Source: Pelecanus crispus (taxonomy: Eukaryota; Chordata; Aves; Pelecaniformes; Pelecanidae). From it: a stretch of 64,000 nucleotides of DNA. The translations under genes and the position numbers were made by a program. The notes under the pieces were generated by a model. It did no database searches. It was not told where the DNA came from and saw only the letters and a list, made by a program, of their open reading frames with translations. The stretch is taken from positions 126,729,388 through 126,793,387 of the forward strand of contig NC_134644.1 in the NCBI RefSeq assembly GCF_030463565.1, read 5' to 3'. Below are positions 1 to 12,785 of this stretch, piece by piece; the first letter of the stretch is position 1; the number at the start of each line of letters is the position of its first letter.

Positions 1-1980
1 GCACTACATTTCTCTCAAAAAATTGAAGCCGAGAGATTTATTGAGACTGACCAAGTTTTCTGAAGTGTTTGGCAGAGCTTGGAGTCATCAGGGTTTGGCA
101 AAAAGGTTTTTGCCCCACTGGATTCCCTGGCAGCTGGATCCAGCAGCAGCAGGAGCCAGGCTGCTGAGATCGCTGGCCACAGGAGGGAGCAGCGCCAGAG
201 CCTCAAAGGCAGCGGTGCCACGGACCGGACTCGGAACACTGGACTCTCGCACCGTACTACCATGGTGTGCTTTAGCAGCCTACTCTGATAGGAGCCATCC
301 ATCCGTGCCCTTCACTAATTACCCGACTGCTCAACTTTCACCTAGCCTGTGCACCCAACAAGGTAAATACCCAACTCGCTGCTTGACTATGTGACTATTA
401 ACAGAAGTCAAAAATGCAAAAGGGAAGATACCTTGCTCATCCCTTTTGTATGTAATTCGTTTTTTTTTTTTTTTAAATGTTAGGGGTTTTTTTTGCAGTG
501 GTTCTCATTTTGCAGGGAAACTATTTCACAGAGGTGCTGTGAACTCATGTGAGTATCGACAGCAGCAGAGACACCCTTACTGAAAGAGAACTACGTCACA
601 TTTGTACTTACAGGTTATTGGAAGAAACTATCCCTTCGCTTTTTAAATGGTGAGCACAGACCCTACCGTGAATGACGGACCTCAACCTCCCCTGCAGCAA
701 ACTAACTGTGATTACCAGCTCATGTAGATTCCTTCTTGCATAAAGCTATGTATGCAGTCATAGATCTTAAAGAACCGCCACCTTGTCCCTCCACCACATT
801 TCCAGGGTGTAGCTGTGCAGAGGGCTGCATGACTTTGATACTCATGGATTACAGTTTGAAAAGGGAACAGTAGTTTGTAGGTCCAAACAGTGAAATCGAG
901 AAACCATATGTGATAAATACACTATGGTAATACTTGATTAGTTTGTATTTGACGAAGAAATGTAGCGCTAATATAATTTTTCAGATCTGAAGAGGATACA
1001 CATCATCATGCAGCAAAATGAAGGCAGAGCTGGGGAAGGCCATAAAGCTGGGAAGTTTCTTCTTCCTACTCACTAGACAAATGACACTAGAAACTTACCC
1101 TTTGTATTAATGAAGAGTACTTTGTTAGGAATACATTGCCCTCATAGTCTCTTTGACAGCATCACATGGGCAGTGTTCATATTATGATTCCCATACATAT
1201 CTCTTTCCATACATTTTTCTAAGTGCCACCTTATGACCTCAGTTTGTCTAGTTTCCAGGACTTCAGTGGAAATAGATAAATGATAGAATTTGTCTATTAG
1301 TAAACTTAGACACAACTAGATATAAACCAATTTATCCTGAAAACAATCTGGGATTAGAGAGAAACCAATTTAGTAAAGTGACAAGAACAAGAATTTTCAG
1401 TTCTAATCAGAGCCATAACAACAAACCCATCTATGAACTGGAACAATTTGATCCTTTTGACATCAAGCTTTCCCATCTGAGGAAGAAAAACCTCAGAAGA
1501 GTTTGAAGCCAAACTAATTTACATTTGTAAAGCAGTTTGCTGTGCTGTTTTTATTTAAGTATGATGCAGAAACACTGAAAGACATTCCAGTATCCCAACT
1601 CTCAGATGCATCAAATGAACAGAACTGGAGAAGGGCACTATGCAAAAATGGCAGTAACCCCGCACACCCATACATTTCATATCCTGGCTGAGGGGTCACT
1701 TCTTCAGGTAGTACAAACAGAAAGCTAATGTATTCCAAGAACACTAAATTCTGTCACCAAGACTTGCTACTGCATGAGAAAATGAATTTATCTTCCCCAT
1801 GCAGAAAATTCTGTGCTAGCAGAGGATTTCCAGCATGAAGATAATTGTTAGGAACTGGTAATGCCACCTTTATGGCCACACCAGGAGACTAGCACAATGA
1901 AAACCAGTCCAACGTATTTAAGAGAAAAATCGGACCTACTGTCTATGTCAAAAGTTTTTGGAGACCCAGATGCCATGCAT
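1..1980. other. No gene recognised; Rab gene 3' side or intron
   Basis: This stretch should lie inside or downstream of the minus-strand Rab gene, whose fourth and later coding exons are not seen. I looked on the minus strand for an exon encoding the Rab NKxD guanine-specificity motif and found none. Positions 60-260 are GC-richer than the surroundings and open in several frames, but show no recognisable domain. Positions 100-117 form a small hairpin with 8-bp arms (GGCAAAAA/TTTTTGCC). The rest is AT-rich non-coding sequence. Confidence 0.5.
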
Positions 1981-2262
1981 GAATCATGGAGTAATTTAGG
2001 TTGGCAAGGACTTCTGGAAGTCATTAGGTCTAAGCCCCTGCTCGAAGTTGGGCCAACTTCAAAGTCAGGTCAGGTTGCTGAAGGCCCTGTTGAATTGATT
2101 TTTAAGTATCTCCAGATCCTCTCTGGGCATCTGTTTGAGCATCTGACACTCTATTGTGAGGGACTTTTTGCCAATACATTACCTGGAATCTTGTTCCAAA
2201 CATCCTGGAAAGAACTGTTTTCTCCAAATGGATTTGGTACACAGTTACTTGTATTTAATTTT
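1981..2262 (-). repeat. CR1 LINE 3' fragment, old
   Basis: Read on the plus strand, this matches the reverse complement of the CR1 3' end: a 'taggttggcaaggacttctgg' type start, then 'cccctgctcgaagttgggcc', 'caggttgctgaaggcc' and a section equivalent to the usual 'atctccaaggatggagactcc' area. It is diverged, with several substitutions and small gaps, so it is an old copy. The open frame covering it is incidental. Boundaries are approximate to about 20 bp. Confidence 0.75.
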
Positions 2263-4439
2263 TAAAGGACAAACAGAATCAGCCTTTCAGAACAGCTGCA
2301 TACAATAGCTAAAAGCCATGTCAGCAGACAAGAACACCACCTTAATAAATTGGACATGACCTGCAATCCTACAAATAAAGAATGGTTTCAGGTTCTAAAG
2401 TAATTTTCCTGCAATTATCATGCTCCTAATGAGTGCATGACAAATCCAGTATACTGGTACTGGATTTGCCAATAATGTCCTAAGACACTAATCTGTGAGT
2501 ATATTTTTCTAGTAAGCATTTAAGTAGTCATATTACTTAGTTTCCTCTGGTTCTGAATACAAATTTTACAACAATACAGATAAGGCAGCATATTTGTGTC
2601 TTGAACTTCCTTGAACAATAAGTCATTTTTAATAGGAAAGTTGCTGTATTCCGCACTTTAACTAATTGAAATACAATGACAACATTACTGGTAATCTGAT
2701 TGTAATAGCACTGACTGGCCAGTTTTTATAAAATCAATGGAGTTTTTAGGAATGCTAAATTGCTTAGATTGTTATTTTCGACTGTTGTAAAAATGGCTTA
2801 GCACACTGAACAGATTTTTAAAAAGCTTTCTGTTTAAAATCTCTATGTACAAAGAATTAAAAAATGAAAGCGCAATGTAATAACTGAATTGTCTCAAAAA
2901 ATCCTGTTTGATTGGTTCAGGTGCAAGCTTTACATTACCTATTAGTCTGGTGTTAATGAAGCCTGTGTCTGTTTCCCTTTTTAAATTTTATTTAATTTTT
3001 CTACACTTGCATATTTTAAAGGGCACTATAGCAAAAGCCACTTTGATACTGGGCATTTGTGGGGAGTTTGCATTCACAGACCAAAGTAAATGCAGGGAAT
3101 GTCACCAACCTCCAGTAAGTAATTAATTTCCATGAAATGCCCTGGTTTTTAACAGTTATTGCTTAAAAACACTTCTTTTGCAATGAATGGCCCCATATAT
3201 TTTCACCAAGACACTTCAGAAATTGATATCCTACTAGGACTAAATTAAATTTTTTATTATTATCTAGCTCTATTACAACACTCACTAATTGCTAGTTTTG
3301 AGATTGGTACAATCAATCATGCAGTTTACATTCCCAGAAATTGTTTTAAATTGAGTATTTTCCCATTTTTTAAATTTTAAACTAACAAAGTACCTTCAGG
3401 GGTCAAGATTAAACAATCTAAATATTAATAGCTTGAGTATGTTTACACGAAAGCTTTTAAGGGTCACAAACAGAAAGCAGGCTTGTGCAGGTGTGACTTC
3501 CGGATTGACTTAAGCAGCTCTAAGCCTGCACGGTGGCTACAAGAGCTAGTCCCATCCTTCCCTCCACCCTAGCCATACTGTCCTGATACTTTCTTTGTGT
3601 TTAGGGTTGTGCATTGTAGCCCACTGAATCAACCATCCTGTTGATCTAATTAAAGATGACAGGACAAATGACCCCTTTGAAGGCAGTGTGATGACAGATC
3701 ACTATTTTATATATAAATTTATACACATAGATATATGCATATATAGTTATATATACAAAAATTGATATATATGGATAATCTACATTTTCAGTTTCAGATA
3801 ACAATAAACCTACTATCATACTGTGTGCTGAGTTAAATCTTAGGTATTCACGAAACTGTGCAACCAGTGGCATATCTAGCTGTGACTTTTGTCGGTTTGC
3901 CTAACAGAAGGGCACATGCTGTTCTTAAAGTAATAAAACATGCGTCTTAGTTTGAAATGTGTGCAGACATGCCAGTAAGAATATTCTATCATCAAATTTC
4001 CTTTGTAACACATTACTGAAGTTAGGCTCTGTCGCCACTAAGACTTTTAAGATGGCTCTAACATCAAGGATAATGATGTACTAGGTCACCATAGTAATGC
4101 TCTTAATACTGAGGTAATGTTAAGTATAATGTTTTACCAAGAGCATGAGATATCCTGTGTATATATTACTGGATGTATGACCATGTGTAGTTCATTAATT
4201 CATCCGTACACTGAAGCTGTGAGGAGAGAAAAGGATGCGTTTGATGGTTTTATTTTGAGCCCCCTTTCCAAGATGAACTCTCCCATCCATCATGTTGTAT
4301 TCCTACCAATTCACAGAGTATTACAAAAATTGCCTGAATGTTTACTTGATTTTAATCAACAAAGAGCACTATCTTGCTTGGATCTTTACACAAGCATACT
4401 AATTTATACAAGCATGTTAACTACAAACTTCCATGTTAC
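2263..4439. other. AT-rich non-coding stretch
   Basis: No coding exon or RNA gene was seen. A TATA-rich microsatellite-like patch lies at about 3705-3770. The 70 bp after it (about 3773-3840) resembles a second stretch at 5634-5704, reported separately as a repeat pair. Confidence 0.5.
3773..3840 (+). repeat. Member A of a diverged repeat pair
   Basis: This begins 'ggataatctaca' and ends 'gctgagttaaat'. It shares the order of words 'ggataatctaca', 'cagtttcag.taaca.taa' and 'ctatcatactgt.tgct.agttaaat' with positions 5634-5704. I estimate roughly three quarters identity by eye, with one gap. I do not recognise the family; it may be an old interspersed repeat or a local duplication. Confidence 0.45.
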
Positions 4440-4795
4440 TGCGTAGGGCAATCTCATTGCTCTCTACAACTTCCTGAGGAGGGATGTAGAGAGGGAGGTG
4501 CTGATCTCTTCTCCCTTGTATCCAGTGACAGGACATGTGGGAATGGTTCAAAGCTGCACCAGGGGAGGTTTAGACTGGACATTAGGAAGCATTTCTTTAC
4601 CAAGAGGGTGGTCAAACACTGGAACAAGCTTCCTAGAGAGGCGGTCAGTACCCCAAGCCTGTCAGTGTTTAAGAGGCATTTGGACAATGCCCTTAATAAC
4701 ATGCTTTAACTTTTGGTCAGCCCTGGAGTGGTCAGGCAGCTGGACTAGATGATTGTTGTAGGTCCCTTCCAACTGAAATACGCCATTCTAAAACT
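4440..4795 (+). repeat. CR1 LINE 3' fragment
   Basis: Plus-strand CR1. It contains the end of the reverse-transcriptase reading frame ('gaggtttagactggacattaggaagcatttctt', then 'gtggtcaaacactggaacaagcttcc') and the 3' UTR start ('tggactagatgattgttgtaggtcccttccaactgaa'). It is 5'-truncated and moderately diverged. Frame shifts mean no functional protein. The downstream tail 'cgccattct' resembles a decayed CR1 octamer end. Confidence 0.9.
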
Positions 4796-5835
4796 GACCT
4801 GCCTCTATCTAACAGAGAACACATCAAGAGAGACCTAGCAATAAAGACAAAGGATACAGGTTACAGGCAGCTGAATGATCTGATGTCTAAGGGCTTGCCC
4901 ACTCCTCCCTCCCTGGTTCCTCCCTCACATTGTTCCCACACGTTCTTCTCCTGCCCTTTCCACTCCTACCTGTTTATCTTGCGCCAACTCCAATAACTGT
5001 CAGACCTTGCTATGAACCTCTTAAACTCACTGATGGAGCAGAAAACTGGTTTTGCCGTGTTAGTTTTCTATGACGTTAGAAAGACAGAGTGAGCCTCAGA
5101 GGGCTCTGACAAGCTCCAGAAGCAGCACAGTGGAAGCCAATGTTCAGAAGCAGGAAGGGATGTGGGAACACACTCCCCATCTGCCAGCCACGTGCTGTTA
5201 AATCACTTCCTATGTCACATGAAAGCATGTGTTCTGGCTGCAGTACCACAAGCAGCTGAGCTAACCAAACAGCTCACTGCTACCAGAAAGGGATTCTCCT
5301 TTTCCTCCCCCAGTTCTTCCTTCCTGAACCCATCCTCTCAAAGGGAATATCCAGCAAGGACAAAGAGGATGTTCAATTTGATTTGCTTCTTTTGGTTCTT
5401 GGGATGAGGTAACTACACTAAAGTAATGAAATTATGAAACGGAAATCACTGGTTGTGATATCGAATTTTGACATGGAGGCCAATTAAAATCCTGGGATGA
5501 GCTCATGGAGATTGGCTTGTGCGTAGCCACACCAGTGACAAAAGCACCATCAATCAGCATTCGCAAAAATGGATTGGAAGCTATGTTTTAAAAGTACTTC
5601 AGAAAACACTCCCGCATCACCATGGGCTTGTCCTGGATAATCTACACTGTATTCCAGTTTCAGGTAACAGTAATTCTCCTATCATACTGTATGCTAAGTT
5701 AAATGTAGGAAATTCTGATTAGAAACATACAGCTTAAGGAACAAGAATCAATCTCATGCAGTCATTTAAAACATTAACTGCAGTAACTCATTAACTGCCT
5801 TCATTAAGAGATGAACCACAGATAGATATATTTAC
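4796..5835. other. Non-coding sequence next to Rab exon 3
   Basis: This is the presumed intron 3 or 3' flank of the minus-strand Rab gene. No exon with Rab G4 or G5 motifs was found. It includes member B of the diverged repeat pair at 5634-5704. Confidence 0.5.
5634..5704 (+). repeat. Member B of a diverged repeat pair
   Basis: Counterpart of 3773-3840 in the same orientation, about 1.86 kb away. It starts 'ggataatctacac' and ends 'gctaagttaaat'. Similarity drops sharply on both sides. Family unknown. Confidence 0.45.
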
Positions 5836-5974
5836 CTCATGTATGTCTTTCATCCAGCTTGCTATACTTTGAAAACTGTCCAGATTTGTGATGTCATATA
5901 CAAGAACAAAGCCTTGTGCGCCACGAAAATAGCTAGTACTAAGTGTATGGAATCGTTCCTGGCCAGCAGTATCC
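5836..5974 (-). CDS. Rab-family GTPase, coding exon 3 (partial gene)
   Basis: This 139-bp exon is bounded on the minus strand by an acceptor 'tttctttcag' and a donor 'gtaaat'. It supplies one base of a split Trp codon and then 46 residues (about 76-121). It contains the Rab switch II motif DTAGQERF, followed by [14 protein letters not shown] and the G-domain strand VLVYDIT. The exon ends in phase 0 after an '[10 protein letters not shown]' helix. The next exon, which should encode the NKxD motif, is not visible, so the 3' end of the gene lies left of the window. The motif order and exact splice-phase joining with the other two exons make this a real gene rather than a processed copy. Confidence 0.92.
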
Positions 5975-7056
5975 CTGAAAGAAATTGTAAGAAATCACAC
6001 ACACACAAACAAATAAAAGATCATCAAACTGCAGAACCCCCAAGACAAATCACCTTATTTTAAGGAGTATTGTCCAAATTTTGAATGGTGTACCCTAACA
6101 GGAAAGGAACAAGAAAATACAAGGATGAGAGAAAATCTGGGTGCCAGATACAGCAAAGAAATACACTGGAAATTTATTCTGAATAATGCAGCCCTCCTAG
6201 GGAAGCTAAACCAGTGGTTGAAGCCTGAGTGTAACTTCAAGCCCACCACTGCTTCTTTATACACATAATCATTAAGATCAGTACAACTCAGGTGATAAAA
6301 AAAAATCTGGGTAGAAGCACTGCAGGAGTCAGATGACATCCCATATTTTGACAAGCCCTTTGTAAACTGTGACACAGACAGTAAGCTGGTTTAGATGGAA
6401 GGTAGGTTCTGGAAAAAAGCCATAAAATACAGTGATGCATAGACTCCTACACATAACTATGCCTTAAGAAAGCTGCAAACAAGCCTCCAAGACTTTTGTA
6501 TTAAAACCTAAGATGGAATAACTGCAGATCTAATACCAGTCAGGTAATTCATGTACAGAGTTACTCCTTGAGAAGTTAAATACTGCTAAATATAGAAAAC
6601 CTTCAGTATTGGATGCCTGGAGAGATGGCTGTCAGTAGCCCTACACAGCCTTTCGAAAAAGTTCAGAAACAAACAATAGAGTGTAGGTTCCCAAAGATTC
6701 ATTTTACTAGCTTTCTCTCGGTGACCCTTTTGAACATGCATTTGATGGGTAATAAAATGTAAAATTTTCTTGCTTTGTCACTTCCCTCAATGTTCCTATA
6801 CAATTAAATATACTTACTATGGATTGTAGATCTGCATTGGTTGTATGCTGCAAGCTAACAATGTTAAAGCAACCTCTTTTTAACTTATATTAGGTTGCTG
6901 CAAAAAGTATGCTCCCCTAGGCCAAATTCAAATTTTAAAATGACCTAGTAGGAACAACTGCACTTTAGGAAGACACACAATTAAAAGCAGATGAGATTTT
7001 TTCATGCTGCAATGTAATTTAGTTGGCTCTCATTTGTGATATAAATTAAAACTTAC
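5975..7056 (-). other. Rab gene intron 2
   Basis: Intron between coding exons 2 and 3, with GT donor 'gtaagt' at its high end and AG acceptor at its low end. No repeat or embedded gene was recognised in it. Confidence 0.85.
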
Positions 7057-7117
7057 CATATTTGAAGTTTCACTCTTGTATCATTAAACATTACTGGCTT
7101 TACTTTAAAATCAATGC
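7057..7117 (-). CDS. Rab-family GTPase, coding exon 2
   Basis: This 61-bp exon has acceptor 'ttcttctag' and donor 'gtaagt'. It completes a split Gly codon from exon 1, encodes residues 56-74 (IDFKVKPVMFNDTRVKLQI) and ends with TG of a Trp codon completed by exon 3. This gives the classic Rab run TIGIDF...[12 protein letters not shown] across the three exons. The 'DFKVK' after switch I and the 'SYFRGAQG' of exon 3 resemble Rab18 most among the subfamilies I can recall. The exon phases (1, then 2-nt carry-over, then 0) are consistent throughout. Confidence 0.93.
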
Positions 7118-8923
7118 CTAGAAGAAAGAAGAAAATCTGTAACATTTCTCATAATAACATGGATTCGCTTTGAAGATTGTATCTTAGCTCTAGTTATCAT
7201 GCAATTTTGAACAGAAAGTGAAAAGGAACTGTATCAAACAAAGAATAACTAGCCAACCATATACATTCAAAGTGGAAGTTGTAAAAGGAAATTATTCAAT
7301 GGTGAAAACAACTATGTGCCAATACATTACACAAATACAATACAAAGCAATGCCAATACAAAGCAATGGAGGGGCAGGTCAAAGCAAAGGTGCAGATACT
7401 CTGAAACTACACGTAGGTGTTTCCGTGAACAGGCAAGTGACATGACAGCAGTTTCATGGCCTATGCACAGTAATACTTGGCAAATATACTGGTGATTTCA
7501 GTTGTGTCCAGTTTCATCACAACAGCAATGGGGAGGTAGAAACGCTTACAAAGCTGTCACATGCGCAACACCATGTTTCTGTCCTTACTTCCAAATCCCT
7601 AAAAAAAAAAAAATCTAGGGTTACATGAACAGGAATAGGAATTAGCTGGACTAGTTAAATGCAAAGACAAACATATGCTGGATTTCATTCAAAATGAAGA
7701 GGATCGTCTCTACAGCTTTAATCACTGTATATCCCAGATCCAGAGTGCTAATGCTAAAATCAAGCATTAGCACTTGAAATCAGTGCAGAATGTTGCCTCT
7801 ACACACACTACAGATCTTTCCTCAAAGATACTTTCCTTATAATTTATAGTGTTTTCCTTTATTATATTATCAAATTAGTACTCCAAATGTGATAGATGAC
7901 ACCTGCATATATGGGCTGTTGAAGCTCCAATCTTAATACTAGAATATTGCTGAAATTTGAAATACTGTTTGGTAATTTCTCTGTTCATTTTTTCCCACTG
8001 AAAATCAATAAGGCTATTTTTGTCAATTATATAAAGTGAAGTTAAGGTGACATTGCGACAGCTGGCCATACTGCATGGTCAAATTCCTTATGGTCAAAAT
8101 ATGGCTACTTAACATGACTTCAGAGTGGCTTTTCACCAGTAGTAATGTCATTTGAAAGAACTATACAGAATGAAAAAGCACAAAAATTTTAAATTAATAA
8201 TACCACTGCACTGATTTCTGTAAGAACCTGTCTGCCAAATTACTTTATCAAAGGAAAGCATCCATGGCAGTAAATCAAAAATGTGATAGAGGAAATGCTC
8301 CCTTCCTTTTTACTGATGGATGTATTGTGCACAAAACTTTGACAAGTACACTCTCACATGCATGGTTCCAATGCTATTAACATTTGTGTGTGTATGTGGT
8401 AAAAGAGTTTAGGTGGATTTTTAAAATTATTATGATAATCATGTCCCTCACTTAATGAATTTTTATTGAAGCTCCAATGGAAAGGAAAGATGAAATAATA
8501 TAATTGGTATCTGTAATTAATATTACACAAAGCTTCCTTGATGGAATTAATAATGTCAGATGAAAATGTAATTTAAGTCAAATTTGCTCATGTAAGGTGA
8601 AATTCCAACATGATGGAAAACATTTGCTCCTGAAATTCACATGGTATTGTTTAATTATCTGTATCACTTCCTACAATTGATGTTAGAGCAGTTGAGAGGG
8701 ACAGAGTATGCACTGGGAGGCTGGAATGTCACTTTCAAATGGTGCATTGGGAATGCAGCAAAAAATTATAACCCAGCCAGGGATTCCCAGACCTACAGGA
8801 AACAGTTCTTTGTTGACATACATTTTAATAATAAATTGCTATAAGCTTTTTTTTTTTATTTATAAAAAGGGAAGCAGAGTGCTGAATCAGACTAAAACTT
8901 AATCTAAATTAAAATAAGACTTA

Positions 8924-8970
8924 TTGACTTTTTAAGTCAACTTCAAAATTTATTGACCTAAAAGGTCAAT
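8924..8970. repeat. Two adjacent short hairpins
   Basis: TTGACTT-ttt-AAGTCAA at 8924-8940 is followed 11 bp later by ATTGACCT-aaa-AGGTCAAT at 8952-8970. Both arms are perfect in each. The second contains TGACCT and AGGTCA half-sites in everted orientation with a 3-bp spacer. Function unknown. Confidence 0.6.
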
Positions 8971-9474
8971 GAATGTTAGTGAAAAACAGAAGTCAATATG
9001 TTCTGCATGCATGAATTGTTCATGTCTTTATATGAAATTTCCAGCAAACTTAGCAAATTGGAAAGACAGAAAAGAAAAATGAGAAATATAATGCCAAAGA
9101 CAGCTCACAGATTTCAGATGCTTTTAGGCCCATGTATTATACAACATGATCAACATAACAAAACGAGCATTGATTACCGCTCTTGAGATAAATGTTATTT
9201 GAATGCAACAGCTTGTACTTGCTTCTTTTAAGCTGTCAAAGAAAAACAAGGAGGAGTATGCTGGGTACAACTTCAAATTCTGGTTGTTATTTCCAAGTTT
9301 TATAGCCATGAGATTAATTTATTTTCTTTATATTCCAAATAATAAATATGCCCATATTAGGACTGAGGCACCTTAAAGACAAATTAGGTCTAAAAAGCAT
9401 CAAAATACTCAGCCACAGGGGGATTCAGCTGTGAATTACCTTTCTCTTCCCTCAATATCTATAAAATAGTCTTT

Positions 9475-9520
9475 GGCCATCTGCAAAAGTCCTCTTCAAA
9501 GAGGTCTTTTGCAGCTGGCC
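9475..9520. repeat. 46-bp near-perfect palindrome
   Basis: Left arm 9475-9496 (starts GGCCATCTGCAAAAG) and right arm 9499-9520 (ends CTTTTGCAGCTGGCC) are reverse complements over 22 bp with two mismatches, separated by only 2 bp. I do not recognise a transposon terminus around it. The tiny loop argues against a standard pre-miRNA. Confidence 0.75.
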
Positions 9521-10720
9521 TAGAAAATTACCACACGTTTTTCACCCCAATACAGCTGGCAAGTTCCTGATATAAAAGGCTCAAAAAAAATACGTCTATC
9601 CAGAGAAAACGTGAGTTTGAGCAGCTTGGCAGGATGCAACAGCGATAGCATGGACAGAAGGTGGTACATGTCGAGGTGCAGGTTCTTCCTAGCCCACTTA
9701 CTGCCGTACAGCATCCTCAACTCTGGAAACAGGGAAGCAGTTGGTATCCACTTCTGTGCCCAAGCTGGGCAAGCGCCCAGCGAGATGTTGTGGGTTGAGG
9801 TTCCACCATCTTACTCCTACTTAACCCTTCCTAGCTGTTGGTGTATTACTTGAATCAGACTCTTTTCCTGTACACGTCAAGGAATATCTGAAGTGGAATG
9901 GTATCTGAGCAGTCACAAGTACCAATAGTTACTGCTTAGGTAAGAAAAGCAACTCATGGGGTAAGATGGTTTGCTAGGAAAGTAAGAGTGACAAAAAATC
10001 GTGACATTAAGGAAAAAAAAAAAAATTACTATTAGTGTTGTTAACACAGGACATGTTTACCTTCAATATGATTCAGTTTTGTTGATTAACTCTACTTTAT
10101 TTCCTTCTAAAAGTGCATATCAGGGAACGTCCACAGACTTCAGAGCCAGTTCTCTTATTCATCACACATTAAATCACTTGAATTTGCAACTTTGCTTTCA
10201 ATATATATTTTTTTTAAATATAGGCATTAAAAAGCAAAAGTTTCTTTTTGAGGAAAAAGTCAAAACAAAATTAGCCTTTTTTTTTTTTAATCCTGAAGTG
10301 GGACTAGCACCACTCTCAGCCATAACAGATTTGGGAGGACTCACACCTCTACAGAAATGTTTCTCACAGAAAATGTGTGCTGTGGGATCACAGCCACCGT
10401 AATACAGCAAAATAACAACCTCACAGACTGTGAGATCACAGTCCTGTTCACTCGTGTACAAGGGGGTTTTTTGTTCATAAACTTTCTCTATGGCTTTATA
10501 TGCAATGCCATTGTTTAAACAAAAACATTTATTCTTTATAGTCTATTCATAATACAATGCATCTGCCTTATGATGCGTATAAGTTTAATTGGAAAACTAT
10601 AACTGCTTATAATTTACCCAAACTGTGTAATTGAAGAGGAGGAAGGGCACCCAGCCTTGAGTGTTTAAGTGCTGCATAAAAAGCTTTCAAAGAAAATTTA
10701 CTGTGGATGCCTTCCCTGTT

Positions 10721-10739
10721 CCCCCCCCCCCCCCCCCCC
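10721..10739. repeat. Homopolymer C tract (C19)
   Basis: Nineteen consecutive C residues in Rab intron 1. This is a probable length-variable site and a likely assembly or sequencing weak point. Confidence 0.95.
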
Positions 10740-12785
10740 AATATACAATTTTAGAAAAGTTCACTATGACTGGAGCCTACTACAAAATGCTTGGGGTTTT
10801 TTCTTCCCCCCCTGCAATAACATTAGGATTTTTCCTAGTAACGCAATCCTGTGATTCATGATGATACAGAAATGAGACTTTCATCAACCTTTTAACTTCT
10901 GTGCCTACAACCCTTTGCCACTAAGAAAGGTGGTGGCACATGATTTTGCAAGGAACGCAGATGGCTGAGAGACTGCACAACCTGGATAGTCTTCCCTCTA
11001 CTCAAATCACCATTCCAGCTGGACAGGTAGGGTGAAAAATCAATTAACATCAGATGAGCATTCAATAGGCTGCATGACAGATCATTTGACTGAGCTTGTA
11101 TGAAAACAGGCATCCGGATGAAAACAGTTATCTGACTTGGTGATGTCAACAAAGAGGGAGAAGACATCATGAACAGAAAAAACACTGCATTGTGTCTTCT
11201 TCCTTTACACTGTTATGGGCCATGACCAATAGGCCATGCTCTTGGTTGTAGCTGTCTTCCTGAAAAGGGAACTTCCACTTCCAACATTACTCTTTCAGAA
11301 GCCATCACTCAATCCCAGTCATTTTAAAAGTCTAAGCTCCTAAAATGGAATTATGTGGAACACAGTATTTCAGAAATAACTTTAAAATCACTTCCAGGTA
11401 ACAAATACCACATTTGGATGATTCATTTTCATTTCAGATAAACATTTCTTTAAAAAGTTTTTAAATCTCTCAAGAAAAGGTTTCAGGAACAGTAATAAAA
11501 CTCTTAAGGTTAATCTCAGTCCATAACTGTCACAAAACTCTTTTATCTTAAGTACTCCTTCAACTATTTCAACTTGGAAAATATATTCTTAATATCATCA
11601 CCATACAAGAGTTTTTGATTCTACAGTGGACTGAATTAAAAGAAATTGTGTCTCAAAATAATACCCTCACGGTCAGGAATCTATGTTCCAATATAAAAAG
11701 CATCAATAAAGCTGATGTTTATTTTCACGGCCATTCTTTGGGACTCCTTGCTAAGTAACAAGCTGCCTGTTAGAAGGACCAATTTCACACCTTTACCGCT
11801 AGTTGCGTTCTTCCCTTTTTGTTCGTGTTCGTTTCAGAAGCTGCTTTGCAAGAATGGGCAAGAAAATGAAAAGTGGTTTAAGTTCAGCCGTTGCCATTCT
11901 CATATGGGCAGGCCAAATCATCTCACCTGCTTTAAGTATTCCCTGGACCAACTGCTGCCACAGCTACTAGCTGTTATTTACTCAGTTAAGCCAACTCCTC
12001 CCACACTGAAAAAATGTATAAAAGAGCCAGGCATATTCCAAATGCAGGAACACACTACTTCTTGTGCACACTTTAACTTTCTCGTCAAGAGCACAGAATA
12101 TGAAAAAAAATTCTTACACACACGCAAACTTTTAAAAATGAAAATTTCCCCATCAGATATTGGGAAAATCTCCACAGAAAAATCAAACTACTGCATCCAC
12201 GTTACACGTTTTCATGCTGACGACCCCGGTTTCAGCATGTGGACAGGCATCCTGCCGTTCCCCGTAGCACCGTGGGGCTGGCGCACCACGGCAGCGGGGA
12301 GTTCCCCATCACCCCCCACCTGCAGAGGTGCTGGGGAAGGCAGCATGGTGGTGCAGCACAAAACCACTTTGGTCTGGCTGGGCTAATTATTTCCATCGCA
12401 GCAATGGCTCTGCTTTAATAATCACACACGTGGCTACCTACAGTAGACGGTATCTTGACTCTGTGGCGGTAAAATTATTAGCACGAAGTTAAATCCCTTT
12501 CTAGCAGGACAGATGGAGGCACTGGGCGTTCGACCGATGGCGGACAGCTCTTTGAGGTAGATGCAGTTTTCTCTGCACCCACACCAGCGTACAGCAACAG
12601 GGCCTCCGTCTGCAGTCGTGGGCAGTAAGAAACAAGCTGTCTTCATCCATTTAAAGAAAAAGAGTAGGTTAGGAATGCCCCAGACAAACAGCAAGGACAT
12701 CGTAACAGCTGGCACAAAGCGGTTCTGGAGCGGAGGTGACACGTTTCCTGACGCCCTGGCAAACCTCCGCAAAGGCTGGAGTCGC

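Noticed and set aside
576..592. Cysteine-histidine nucleocapsid knuckle in the Gag C-terminal region (residue numbers of Gag, near 59185-59235)
   Set aside because: The Trp/Tyr-rich stretch was tested against the C-X2-C-X4-H-X4-C pattern and lacks the cysteines and the histidine, so no zinc knuckle is claimed.
1861..2265. A 134-codon plus-strand gene
   Set aside because: Most of the frame is antisense CR1 3' sequence.
9475..9520. pre-miRNA
   Set aside because: The loop is only 2 nt, too small for normal Dicer processing. Kept as an unexplained palindrome.
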